This document shows positions 17,689 through 28,900 of a DNA stretch of 64,000 bases, piece after piece. Under the pieces are notes generated by a model. It saw only the letters and a list, made by a program, of their open reading frames with translations, ran no database searches and was not told the origin of the DNA. How positions within the stretch are numbered: the stretch's first letter is position 1; every line of letters starts with the position of its first letter. The position numbers and the translations under genes are program-made. The DNA is taken from contig CAWCXI010000017.1 of NCBI GenBank assembly GCA_963799415.1, forward strand, positions 228,431 to 292,430, in the 5' to 3' direction. Source of the stretch: JAMXLO01 sp963799415 (GTDB lineage Bacteria; Pseudomonadota; Alphaproteobacteria; Acetobacterales; Acetobacteraceae).

Positions 17689-20600
17689 TCACTTCTTCGC
17701 GGTGAAGGCGGCGCGGTCTTTCAGGAGTTTGGCCGCGTCCGCCTCGGCGATTACGAAGACTTCCGTGTGGTCCTTGTCGGGCACGCGGGCATAGACGCGG
17801 CCGCCACTGCCGCCCTCCTCGCGGCCGAGGTGCACCGTTTTCGTGGTCCCACCCTTCTGGGTGAGCACGATTACTCGCTGCGGCGGTTCGAGGCCATACA
17901 GTTTGAAGTCCGCCTTTTCATCGGCCACATAACGGGCCGCTTTCAGGCCGGCGAGGGCGTCCAGCAATTCGGTGACCGCCGCGGTGTTGATCGGCTCGCC
18001 GGGGCGATCAGGATCGATCCAGTTCGCGCCGGCCTTTTTCAACGAGAAGTTGACCGTGCCACTGCTGATGCCGATGGTCTCAATTTGTGCCGCATCCACG
18101 CCGCTCCAGACGCCGCGCTTGCGGTACTCCGCGAGCAAGCGGTTCGTGAGGGCCGGATCGAGCAGCGCCACGATGTCGCTGCCGTCCACTTTGGCGTAAG
18201 CACGTTGATTGTCTTTATCCTTTTTGCCGAGCACGAGCTTGAGCACGTCTTTATCGCCGGCCGCGAAGGTCCAGGTCGCTTCGGGTTTCTCCAAGCCATA
18301 TTCCGCCAGCGATGTCGGTTTTTCGGCGACGAGTTCGTCGCGCGAAGCTTCGCGGCGGCGTTGATGAGTTCGTCGAGTTCGGCCTGCTCGGCCTCAGCAG
18401 TCAGCGGCTTCACCAGCTTCCAGGTGCCGTTCACTTTCGCGAAGGTCACGGTGCGGTCGCCGCGGACGAGCGTGGCCCGGTCGGCATCGACGAATTTGGC
18501 GAGTGTCCGGTCGCGGAACTTCAGCGGCGCGGCCGAGAGCTTGCCGACGAGCGCCGCGGGAAGGATGCCGATGGTCTTGCCATCAACCGTGACATAGCGA
18601 TCGTCGTTCTTCCCCTTCTCCACTTCGCGGCCGATCTTGAGGACCTTTTCCTGCGGCTTCTCGAGCCCGACCTTGAGCGTCAGCACAATCGGCGGCTTCG
18701 CCAGGCCGAACGCTTCGAGATCGGGCGGCGAATACGCGGCCACCTTCTCGGATCGGAGGCGCGAAAGCTGATCGGCCAATTCGTCCATCAGCGGTTGATC
18801 GGCTTTCTGCTTGGCTGGCTGAACGATGTCCCAGCCAACCGTGGCGGCGGGAATTATCTCCAATACATTGTTGCCTTCCTTGCGGACGATCCCGGCCAGT
18901 TGTGCCGGATCGAAACTGAAGATGGCTCGATCAACAAAATCGAGCGGCCCGCGTGTGAGTGCCTTCGTGGTGGTTTCCGAGAAAATGGCGACGGCGGGGC
19001 CGTCATCGACGCGGGCATACCGGCCGCCGCTGGGAGCGACTTTACCGAGCTTGATGGTGTGCGTTTTGCCGTCGGCCAGCGTGGCAGTCACCGTGTAATC
19101 GGGTTTGTCGAGCCCATACTGCGCGAAGTTGAGGTTCGCACCGTAGGCGGCCAAGCTCTTGGCCACCGGCCGCGAGACGCTGTTCTGCACGCCGAGCGCG
19201 GAGAGCATATCAATCACATAGGGTTTGCCCTCAGCCTTCCAGGTCTGCTTATCCTTCACGAGTGTGGTGCTCGCCTCCGGTGTCAGGCCGGCGATGACGA
19301 CTTTCGTGATCGTGCTCGGATCAACTGTGTATAGCGTTTTGTCGAGGCGGGCGAGAGCGGGTTTGTCCGCTTCTTTCATCAGTGGATCAGCCAGCGTGAA
19401 GACCGACGCACTGCCTTCGAGTTTCGCATACCGTACGGCCGGACTGCCTGGCGCGGCAGCGCCGATGGCAATCGTTTTTGAAACTGTCTCTTCTTTCTCG
19501 CCTTTTTGTTCCTTGTAAGTGACGCCGATTTTCACGACGGGCTTATCGAGGCCGAACTTGGCCAAGTCCGCAGCGGCGAGCGTTTCGTATTTCTGCGCTT
19601 GCACCACGGAAGCCGCGGTGAGCAACGGCTGCGCGACGAGGTACGGCACGGGTGCATCGAAGGGTCCGGTGAGCTTCCAGTTTCCGCCTTCGCTGGTGAG
19701 TTTGTACTTCTCGCCGTCGGCACGCTGGATGTCGATGGCGCTGACTTTATCGCTGCCGACGCTCCAGAGCTGCAGCGGCAGGAGGCTGGCGGCGCCCGAT
19801 TTCACACCGTCGATCTTGTCCTTCGGCAACGTGAAGACGCCGCCAGCGCCGCCGAGGCGTGCGTAGTATTCTGTCTTGAAATTCCGGGCTTTTGCCGATG
19901 TCGAGCGTTTGTTCCTTGCCGCCTTCGAAGGCAAGCTTCAGGCTCAGGGCCGGTTTCGCGAGTCCATATTTTTTGTCCAAGTCTTCGGGCTTCGGGGCGT
20001 CGTCCACATAGTCGATCGCTTCGAGTCGCGAGAGATTGCCGGCGAGTTCAGAGGCTTTCGCTTCATCCGCCGCAGCACTGACGGGCTGCACGATCTGCCA
20101 TTTCTTCTCGCCGTTCTGCTTGATTGAAAACGCTTCCGCGCCGGCGACGCTGACCCCAGTGAGTTTCGCTTCCGCCGTGTCGAAGAGACGGCGACCGCGA
20201 TAGGCCAGGGCCGGACGGTCGATCAATTTCACTACATCGTCGGCGACGACGTTGACGCGCGGCCAGCCGGCGACTTGCACGTCCAGCTTCTTCTTCTCCG
20301 CGTCATGCTTGCCGAACACGAACGTCGTCGTGCTCGTCGCACCCGATTTCTCCGAGGTAACGACTGTCACTTTCGTGGCAATCGCGTCCAAGCCCAGTTC
20401 GCCGAGCTTCTTGGCGTCGGCATCGTCGATGCGATCTTCTTTTCCTTTCGCTTCCAGGCGACCAAGCGAGTCGAGCAGTTCCGTGATTTTGGAAGCCTCA
20501 GCCAGGCGGCCATCCAGATACCAGCGATCCTGTTTGTCGTCCTCTTTCTCGGCGTCCTTGTTACCTTTCTTCTTGGTGATCTTGATCGGCGGCTGGTCTT

Positions 20601-21876
20601 TGCGGGCGATGGTGAGTTCGGTCACATCGCTACTCTCGAAGCGAGCCAGCGAGGCGTCTCGCACTTCGTCCGCGGCGGCAAAAAGGTCGTTGAACTTGTC
20701 GCCGCGGATTTCAAAGACGAGCGGGTTGTTGTCCAGTTTCGCGTAGTAGTATTCCTCGATCTTCGGCTGCGGCGGAGGTTGGGGCGCGAACGGCTGGGCC
20801 GGCGGCGGAGCGACATCTTTGATCGTTCGCCGTGAGACCTTGCCGATGCGGAGCGAGGCCGTGCCGCCGCTGGCGAAGGAGATGCTGACACTCCGTTCCG
20901 GCTTGTCGAGGCCGGTCTCGGCGTTGGTTTTCCCGGTCACGAACTGCTCGGCCCAAATCTCCGGGATGGCGGTCAACAAGCTACGAAGTTTGGCCGGATC
21001 GACGCGGTCGCGAAACGGCTTTGCTGGCTTGCCCGCATCCGAAATCTCGGTGAGTTCCCACACAGAGGCGAGATGGTTCGCGTTCAATGTCGGCTCCGAG
21101 GCCGGCCGTTCGGGATCGACGGTCGCAGCCGGCGTGGCCCTGTCGCGCTTGATCGCGAATCCGCCAGCGGGCCCTTCGACTTTGATCGCAACAGCCTTGT
21201 CGCTCGGCAGCGCCGCACGCCCAATCGCCGGCGGTGTCGGATTCATCGGATTCGGCGGCGGTTCGCCGCCGACCAGCTTGAGGCGATTGACATCTGGGAA
21301 AAGCTGTCGGCGACGATAAGCATCCGCGGGCTTGGTGACGGCCGCGTAAACATCCGGCCCGAGCCGAAGCACCTCGGGCTGATCGTCCAGACGCAGATAC
21401 GTTGCTCGGCCAAACGCGGAATCCCCTGCAACCGCGGGAGCCTGACCGAACGTCAGCGTCAGAGTTTTCGCCGCGGCATCGAGGCGTATGGCGACGGGTT
21501 TCTGCGACGGATCGAGGCCATAAGGTTTCAGATCCGCGCCAGATGCGATGGCGATAGGCAGGAATCGCGTCCTGATGTCCGCCAGCGCGGCGGCGAGTTC
21601 ATTGGCTTCGGCCTGGCGAACGGGCCAGTTGCCGGGCTCCGTCCATTCCTTATCCGCGTTTCGTAGCAGCACGACGCTTTCTTTTTCTGGAATGGTGCGT
21701 TCGATGCGCTTCAGCGTGTCCGGTTTAATCTGATCTTTGAGCGATTCGTTCGTCTTCGAGTTCGCCTCCGTCGCAGCGGCGATCCCAAGCGAACGGCGGA
21801 CGGTGTCGCCGAAGAGCAGCCAAAGTGCTCCACCGGCCACGAGGACGATCAGAAGAAAAGTCGTGAACCAACGCAT
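17689..21876 (-). CDS. Very large DUF4340-domain membrane-anchored protein (frameshifted)
   Basis: About 1390 residues. One N-terminal TM helix (RWFTTFLLIVLVAGGALWLLFG) is followed by a long soluble, presumably periplasmic part made of repeats typical of DUF4340: phrases like YGLDPSQKPVAIRLD, GLDKPERSVSISFASGG, FGLDKPVVKIGVTY, YGLDKPDYTVTATLADG and FGLAKPPIVLTLKVG recur about every 200-250 residues, each followed by LRIGK, IGAAAP or KLGKVAP. Repeat duplication is therefore clear. Frameshifts near 19890 and 18320 split it. The ATG at 21876 begins MRWFTT; a TTG at 21903 is possible. It directly follows the GldG-like gene, so it is probably a partner of the exporter. Function is not known. Confidence 0.85.
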
Positions 21877-21904
21877 GGACTTCGCCCCCCAGCGGTCGCT
21901 CAAA

Positions 21905-24428
21905 TTAACGAATCTTTCGCGTCATCAACACTGTCAGCCCGACGAACGAACAGAGCATGGGCAGGCCGAGGAACGTGCCCAGCGCCAGAGCTTCTTCTGT
22001 TGCTCGCTCATGACCTCGCGCGGAAACTGCCAGCGATCTTCGGGCGGCGGATCCTTCGGCAGCAAGTCGTCGCGGTGAAGCTGCCAATTTACGGTGGTGA
22101 GCAGCAATTCTTCCTGGGCAGGGCTGAGGTCCTTGCCGACGAAAATGCCACCGTGGCCGAAGGCGACGAGCCGCAACGTTGGGCGCTCGGGAAGCTCGCC
22201 GGGCTTGGCGAAGTTCTCGGGGTCCATCAGCAGGCTGGTCGCCGCCATGCCAAGCCCACCCGCGGCAGCACCGATGCTCGAAGCGGTTTGCGCCGCCGTG
22301 AGCGAATCGTCGTACCACTCGGCCGGCGCTTTCGTTTCGATGGCGACGCCGAGCGAGAACGGGCCGCGGCGCTTTTCGTCCGGCGTGCCCTTCTTCGGAT
22401 CGTCGAACTTCGCGGCTTCGTATTTCGGCGTGTAACCGCGGCTGGCGATGGGGCGTTCTTCGTTCCAGCTTTTCGGAATCGATTCGAAAATCGTCGCGGC
22501 AAACTTCGGAGCCTTCGCCCGCGGCTTGACGGTGATCGCCCGCGGGCCGCTCTCTCGCAGTTCCAGTTCGCCGTCCACGGAGCGGGCCGCCACCAGATAC
22601 GTCGCACGGATCGGGTTCGCCTGCCCTTTTTGCTCGAAATCGAAAACCAGCGGCGGGTGCTTGGCGGTCGTCACCATGCCTTCGCTTTGACGCCGCGACG
22701 AGGCGCGGGCTTCGTCGTCCGTGATGATCGTCTGGCTGCCGAACTGGAGGCCGCATTGAGTGAAATATCTTTTCCAGATCGTCCGGCTCGGCGTCGCCGC
22801 CTCCAGTGCCCAACTTGGTTGGCCCGAAACAGGCCAGCACCGGCTTACCTTCCTTGAGGAAGTCCTTGATGACTTCCGCCTGATCCTTCGGCATCGTGTA
22901 GTACTCGCCCGGAATGAAGCGGCGTTCGGCCAGATCCATCGTCGTGAGCCGCGGGATGATGAGGAGGTCGCAGCCGCTGATCGCCTGCCGAAGCTTCGCG
23001 GCCGCGTCGGTCACGCGGCGGCCCTCGTTAGCCTTCTCGTTTTGCAGCAGTTCGTAGTACTTCGGCTCCACTTCCGCCAAACGGGCTTTGAATTCAACCA
23101 GTTCCCGGTTCCGCAAGTCAAGTTGCTTCTGGAGCGAATCGGCCAACGCGGCACGATCGGCTTCGCTTTCCACCGAACGATTGAGCGCCCCGCGGAAGCG
23201 GCGGTTGAGTTCGGCCAAGCTCAGCGTTTTGATCTGCTGGTCCATTTCGGTCATCATCTTCACCGCCATCTCGCGGTCCTGCACCAGCAGTGAATACGAA
23301 TTCGAAATCCGATTCCTTGTCATCGAGTTCCGATTCTTCGTACGTCTGCGCCGTCGCGGCTGGGGCGTCGCCGTCCCAGCGCTTGACTACGATGTCCTCA
23401 ACTTCAAACCCGTTCGCTTCGAGCGATTTCCGCAGGCCGGCCGCGGAGTAGGAATCGTCGTCCTTGCGGCTGGAGAGTAGCGGGTGGATGACGATCAGAC
23501 CGATCTTCGGCTTGCGCTGTTCGAGGCTGAGCAACCGTTTGACGAATTCGTCGCGACCCTGCGGCAGCAGCACCAGATTCGTCGAGCGGACGCGGGTTTC
23601 CTTCTTCCCATCCGGCGTCGTCACGACTTCCCGCGTGTGCGACGCTTTCTTATCCACGCGGTAGAAATCGCTGAAACTCATGCGGCGGACGCGATTGTTG
23701 GCGTGGAAGAATATGCTGTCCTCGGGGGCGTCTTTTAACGCATTGCGAAGCGCCTCCGGCAGCTTGTCAATTTTGTCCGCGTAGTATTCGTCCTGCCGGT
23801 CGAGCACCAGCACGCGGAGCCGTGGGCCAAGTTCGCGGAGTTGATCGACCAGGTCGTTCACTTTTTCAACGATCTTCAGTTCGGCGGCTTTGTCGATATT
23901 GTCAGGGTCGCTGCCGCGGCCGATTGAGGACTTGTGCAACCGCAGTACGACAACATCGGTCGGGCTGTCGTTGGCGAGCGTATGAAGCTCCTGCACGAGA
24001 TTATCCGGCAGTGTGAACTGCTGGTTGCGCGTGCAATCGTAGCGGGCATAGTGACTGAATGCGACGGCGTTTACCACGATCAGGAGTGCTGCCGCGAGGC
24101 AGACTTGGATGTAAGCATTCCCACCGACCGCCGCCCGGCGGCCTGTGACGAGCACCAGGCCCATCAGCAGTTCGAGCACAAGCCAGAGCACCGTGATCGC
24201 CGCGCCGGCCACGCCAACGATTAACATCACGCCGTCGATGGTGGGGCTGGAGAGTTCGTGTTCGATGGTGGAGCGGATTGTGGCATACGCATGGGTCTGG
24301 GGAAACTCGTTGCTCGAAAAGTAGAAAATGAGGCCGAACGCGGCGGCGAAGGTGCTGATGAGCCCGAGGAAGCGCAGCCCGTAACGGAACCAGTTCCCGG
24401 CCGTCGTGCGTTGTCGAGCATCCGACAT
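21905..24428 (-). CDS. GldG-like ABC transporter auxiliary protein (frameshifted)
   Basis: About 840 residues. Related to the 'ABC-type uncharacterized transport system' auxiliary proteins (GldG/DUF7088 family), which have TM segments and a large extracytoplasmic part. TM helices are visible at the N-terminus (GLISTFAAAFGLIFYF, GVMLIVGVAGAAITVLWLVLELLMGLVLV, YIQVCLAAALLIVVNAVA) followed by QFTLPDNLVQELHTLANDSPTDVVVL, the conserved start of the soluble domain. A coiled-coil rich part follows, then DLLIIPRLTTMDL, and a C-terminal TM LGLPMLCSFVGLTVLM. Frameshifts near 23310 and 22750 and after 21990. It starts 16 bases after the permease stop and precedes the DUF4340 gene. Confidence 0.83.
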
Positions 24429-24444
24429 GATTCATTTCCCGTGT

Positions 24445-25211
24445 TCAGGCCCGCAGACGCCGGGCTTCCAGCGACCGCACCGTGAGAAAGAGACAGAAAG
24501 CAGTCACAGTCAAATAAAGGGCGAGGTTGCGCGTATCGACGATGCCGCGGGTGAAGTCGCGCCGGAAATGCTCCGGCACGCTGATGTATTGGATGACTCG
24601 CGAAAGCATGGACGACGGATCGAGGTCCGGCCGCCAGAACGCCGCGACGACGAAAATCAGACTGATGACCAGCGAGATCATCGCGGCGACGAGTTGGCTC
24701 TTCACGAGACTGGAAATGAAGAGCCCGATGGATAGGAACATGGCTCCGGCGAAGAAGGCGCAAGATAGGAAGTCACGACGGGCCACGGATCGATCCCGGC
24801 GTGCCAGTTGTCCCAATTGAGGCTGATCAGAATCGGCACGTAAATGAGGGTCGGCAGCCAGAGCACAACGTAAAAGAGAAGACACGCAATATATTTGCCA
24901 GCCACCACCTGCCAGTCGCGGATGGGTGCCGTCATCAGCGTTTCGAGCGTGCCGGTGCCGCGCTCCTCGGCGAAGAGCCGCATCGTCAAGAGCGGCGGAA
25001 TGAACAGGAAAACGAGCCAGAATTTCTCGTCGCCCAGCATCGCCTGCATCGGATATTCGACCCCCGCCGTGCCGGGCTTCGTCAGCAGCGTCAGCGTCAA
25101 ATAAAACAGATGGCCGGTCACGAGCAGAAACACGGCCATAGTCACATAGGCAATCGGCGACAGGAAGTACGCCGTGAACTCGCGTTTAATCAGGCTGCAC
25201 ATCGGTCGCAT
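24445..25211 (-). CDS. ABC-2 type permease, GldF-like (frameshifted)
   Basis: Inner-membrane permease of about 255 residues with about six TM helices. FLSPIAYVTMAVFLLVTGHLFYL and the conserved FIPPLLTMRLFAEERGTGTLETLMTAPIRDWQVV are the hallmarks of the GldF/NosY group of ABC-2 permeases. A frameshift near 24775 separates the first four helices from GAMFLSIGLFISSLVKSQLVAAMISLVISLIF and the tail ALYLTVTAFCLFLTVRSLEARRL. It lies 3 bases after the ATPase stop and 16 before the GldG-like gene, showing an operon. The transported substrate is unknown; in Bacteroidetes the relatives support gliding, which is not implied here. Confidence 0.87.
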
Positions 25212-25214
25212 GGA

Positions 25215-25937
25215 TCAGATCCCCTCGCGGCCGGTGAGATGGACGAAAATATCTTCCAGGCTGCGGTTGTCGTGGCGGGCCCGGACGCCGGCAAGTGTGC
25301 CCTGCTCCTTCACGAGGCCCTGGTCGATGATGATGACCGTGTCGCAGGCCATCTCCACTTCGTGCAGAATGTGCGTGGAGAGCAGCATCGTGTGTTGACT
25401 GCCGAGCTCGCGGATCAGCTTGCGGGACTCGCGGATCTGCGTCGGATCGAGGCCGGCCGTCGGTTCGTCCAGAATCAGCACCGGCGGATCGGCGAGCAGT
25501 GCATCGGCCAGCCCCACGCGCTGGCGGAAACCTTTCGAGAGCGTGCCGACCAGTTGCCGGCGAACGTCCGACAGCCAGCAGCGATTCAGCACATAATCAA
25601 TGCGTTTGCGGCGGTCACTGCCATTGAGGCCTTTCAAACCGCTGCGGAACTTGAGGTATTCATCCACGCGCATGTCGCCGTAGAGCGGGCAGTTCTCCGG
25701 CATGTAACCGATGCGGCGGCGGGCTTCGATCGGGTCCCAGAACACGTCACGGCCGTCGATGCTGGCCCGGCCGCTGGTGGCGGTGAGGTAGCCGGCGAGA
25801 ATTCGCATGGTGGTGGACTTGCCGGCCCCGTTCGGCCCGAGGAAGCCGACGACCTGGCCCTTTGGCACCTCGAAGGAAATGCCGCGAACCGCCGGGTATT
25901 CGCCGTAGTATTTCGTCAGATCCTGCACGACAATCAT
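25215..25937 (-). CDS. ABC transporter ATP-binding protein, GldA-like
   Basis: Intact ATPase of 240 residues that energises the adjacent permease. Walker A is FLGPNGAGKST (about residues 33-43), the Q/D loop region GYMPENCPLYGDMRVDEYL is typical of GldA, the signature is LSKGFRQRVGLADALL, Walker B PPVLILDEPTAGLDP and the switch His is in LLSTHILHEVE. The signature is SKGFRQR rather than SGGQ, as is common in this branch. It is the first gene of the tight part of the operon, 3 bases upstream of the permease, and about 76 bases after the zinc-ribbon membrane gene. Confidence 0.94.
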   Translation of the reverse strand: MIVVQDLTKYYGEYPAVRGISFEVPKGQVVGFLGPNGAGKSTTMRILAGYLTATSGRASIDGRDVFWDPIEARRRIGYMPENCPLYGDMRVDEYLKFRSGLKGLNGSDRRKRIDYVLNRCWLSDVRRQLVGTLSKGFRQRVGLADALLADPPVLILDEPTAGLDPTQIRESRKLIRELGSQHTMLLSTHILHEVEMACDTVIIIDQGLVKEQGTLAGVRARHDNRSLEDIFVHLTGREGI

Positions 25938-26013
25938 CGCGCCGCCTCAGCGGAAGGAACACCGCAAGAGATAGCACTGGACTTTACGCCGACAAGAGGC
26001 GCGAGGTTCGGCG

Positions 26014-26722
26014 TTACCCAAAGACGTTCAAAGAGACGATGTTGGAAATGCGGCTCAAGCCAGGCGTCTTGCCCCACGTTGCTCCAAAATAGACCTCTAC
26101 GCGGCCAGTGAACCCGGCGGGAATGGCGTTCTCGCAGGTGTAATCGCCGCCCGGCAGTTGCGTCATCAGAAATTTCTTCTCGGTGCCCCCGTACGCGCAC
26201 GATCATCGTCGGTTGTTGCAGCAGCAACAGCGGGGCTCGCTCAACGGACTTATAGCGAACGCGGATGTGACTTTGCCGTTTCTCCGCGAACACCTGGCGC
26301 GGATTGCTGAGTTCGATGATGCTGGCCACTTGCGTCGGAATCGGCGGCAACGGCATCGCCGCCACGGGCTGCTCGGTAATCAATGGTTTCGGGTCCGCCT
26401 TCAATTCGCCCTGCTGTTTGAACTGCGGTTTGACTTCAAACGGCGGCGCGTTCTGCGCCTCGAATTCCTCGGCCATCACTGTCTGTGGCGTCGCCGGCGG
26501 CGGGCTCGCGCTCGACATGAGCATGTATCCGGCAACGAAAACGAGCCCGCCCAACACCGAGGCGCAGAGAATGAGCGCAAACGCCGCCCCAAGCGAACCG
26601 ATAACCGGTCCCGTCAGCGGCCGATAGGGCGCATAACAATTCGGGCAGCGTGCCGCACTGCCAGACAGGGCCGTGGCCTTCGGAATGTTCGCCCCGCAAC
26701 GGAGGCAAGTGTGAACGGCCAT
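26014..26722 (-). CDS. Zinc-ribbon single-pass membrane protein (frameshifted)
   Basis: About 236 residues with no recognised family. An N-terminal zinc ribbon CLRCG...CPNC (residues 5-8 and about 26-29) is followed by one TM helix VIGSLGAAFALILCASVLGGLVFVAGYML and a Pro-rich segment. A C-run of five (26186-26190) contains a frameshift; without it the end reads TEKKFLMTQLPGGDYTCENAIPAGFTGR and GATWGKTPGLSRISNIVSLNVFG with a TAA at 26014-26016. The shifted extension to 25934 is nonsense. The zinc ribbon before a TM helix occurs in several proteins of this window. It may belong to the exporter operon, but the 76-base gap leaves this open. Confidence 0.7.
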
Positions 26723-26775
26723 GAATCGAGCTTAGTTCACATTCCGCGGAGTTGCCACGTTCGTAAATCAATGAA

Positions 26776-28684
26776 ATGCTCCTGCTTTCCGCCACCGATC
26801 TGGCCCGCGGTTACGATGCCACGCCGCTCTTCGAGGGCGTGTCGTTCGAATTGCACGCCGGCGACCGCGTCGGCCTCGTCGGGCCGAACGGGGCCGGCAA
26901 GACCACGCTGCTCAAGGTCCTTGCCGGGGACGACGAACCGGAGCGTGGTTCGGTGAAATTGCACGCCGGGGCGCGGCTCGGCGTGCTGCGACAGGTCGCG
27001 GAGTTCCCCGCCGGGCGGACGCTCTTCGAGGAAGCCAAGTCCGCGTTCGACGAACTGCTCGCGGCCGTGCACGAGTTTGAGGATGTCGCCCACCGCATGG
27101 CCGAAGCCAAAGACGATGCTTCGCGCAAACCGCTCGAAGCTCGCTTCGACCGCCTCAGCGAACTGCTCCGCACGCAGGACGCCTATCAACTCGATCACAA
27201 AGTCGACGAGGTGCTTGGCGGCCTCGGCTTCAAGGACGAGGATTATCACCGCGATCTCTCCACCTTCAGCGGCGGCCAGCAGCGGCGATTGCTGCTCGCG
27301 AAATTGCTACTTGCCGCCCCGGACGTGATGCTGCTCGACGAGCCGAGCAACCACCTCGACATCGCCACGACGCAATGGCTCGAAGACTACCTCGCCCGCA
27401 GCCGCAAGGGATGATCGTCGTCAGCCACGACCGCTATTTCCTCGACAAAGTCGGCACCACGCACGTTCGAATTGCACGCCAGCAAGATCACCTCGTATCC
27501 GGGCAATTACACCAGTACGTCCGGCTGCGCGACGAACGCTACGAGCGCGAACTCAAGGAGTGGGAGGCCCAGCGCGAGTACGTCGAGAAGCAGGAGGAGT
27601 ACATCCGCCGGGCCCACTACGGCCAACTCGCCAAGCAGGCACAGTCGCGCGTGAAGGCGCTGGATCGGCTCGAACGCCTCGAGAAGCCGACGAAAGTCGA
27701 GCGGCCCGAACATCCACTTCGGCGAGGTGCGCCGCTCCGGCGACATCGTCTTCCACGCCGAGGATTTGTCCAAGCGCTTCGGCGACAAGCTGCTCTTCGA
27801 GAACCTGAGCTTCGACATCCCGCGCGGCAAGCGCGTCGGCATCCTCGGCCCGAACGGAGCCGGCAAGACCACGCTGCTGAAGATCCTTCTCGGCGACGAG
27901 GAGCCGAGCGCCGGCATCATCCGCCGCGGCCACCTGACGCAGTTCGGCTATCTCGACCAGCACCTGAACCTGCTCGATGAGGAGAAGACGCTCATCCGCG
28001 CCATCTGGCCCGAGGACGACGCCAGCCTCACCGAGCAGAAGAATGCGCGACCTGCTCGGCAGTTTCGGCCTGCAGGGCGAGATCGTCGAGCAGGAAGTGA
28101 AATACCTCTCCGGCGGCGAACGGAGCCGGGCGGCACTGGCGCGACTGACCGTCGAAGGCGCGAACGTCCTCGTGCTCGACGAACCGACGAACCACCTCGA
28201 TTTCTGGGCCTGCGATTCGCTCGAAGAAGCCCTGAAGAAGTTCGACGGCACGGTGCTGGTGGTCAGCCACGACCGCTATTTCCTCAACCGCGTCGTCGAT
28301 ATGTTGATCGTCATTGAGCCCGGCCATGCGGAAGTCGTGTATGGCAATTATGAGTTGTATGTATCATTATCGGCCAGCCGCGCCTTGGAGATGAAAGCCG
28401 AAGCAATCATCGAGCAGCAGAATCGCGAGGAAAAGCGCACGGACACGGCGCGGGGAGCAGTCCGCCGCAAGCGTAAATACCCCTATCGCAAAGCCGAGGA
28501 GATCGAAGCGGACATTCACGCCACGGAGGCCCGCATCACGGAATTGGAAATCGCCCTGCAGGACGTGGAACTCTACAAGGACCCTGTTGCCGTCAAACAG
28601 ACGATGAGCGATTTGGAAACACTGAACGCGTCACTACCCAAGCTTTATGAACATTGGGAAGAGGCCAACGAGTTAAATGGCTAA
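26776..28684 (+). CDS. ABC-F family ATPase (frameshifted)
   Basis: Soluble twin-ATPase protein of about 635 residues, of the ABC-F class that acts on ribosomes (EttA/Uup/YkpA type) rather than membranes. First domain: Walker A GLVGPNGAGKTTLLK, signature TFSGGQQRRLLLA, Walker B PDVMLLDEPSNHLD, VVSHDRYFLD. The linker with ERYERELKEWEAQREYVEKQEEYIRRA is the expected P-site-tRNA interaction motif region. Second domain: GILGPNGAGKTTLLKILLGDEEP, LSGGERSRAALARL, VLDEPTNHLD. A Lys/Arg-rich C-terminal coiled coil ends it. Frameshifts near 27411, 27465, 27712 and 28045. Exact subfamily is uncertain. Confidence 0.9.
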
Positions 28685-28773
28685 TCGCGATGTCAGCAGA
28701 TAATTCAGCCGCAGTGAAAGTCGTGATAGTATACATTTATTCAATATCTGAAATAGACGCAAGTGATGTCAAC

Positions 28774-28803
28774 CCCTGTCAGGCCCTGTCAGACCCTGTC
28801 ACG
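28774..28803. repeat. Three tandem 10-base repeats
   Basis: The unit CCTGTCAGGC/CCTGTCAGAC/CCTGTCACGG occurs three times in a row in the spacer between the ABC-F gene and recQ. It is too short and too few for a CRISPR array; it could be a regulatory direct repeat or slippage. Confidence 0.7.
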
Positions 28804-28900
28804 GGAGGTGGGTGAAAAGTCGTGAAACGATGACACGATGCAATCTTGTGGATGTCTGAATGCGACATTTCCTGTCTGGCAAGAGAGCGATTGCACCGAG

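Noticed and set aside
18312..19334. 340-codon plus-strand frame
   Set aside because: Antisense to the DUF4340 repeats, with no signal peptide, domain or RBS.
28774..28803. CRISPR-like repeat
   Set aside because: Only three units of 10 bases with no spacers; too short for a CRISPR array, and no cas gene is nearby.
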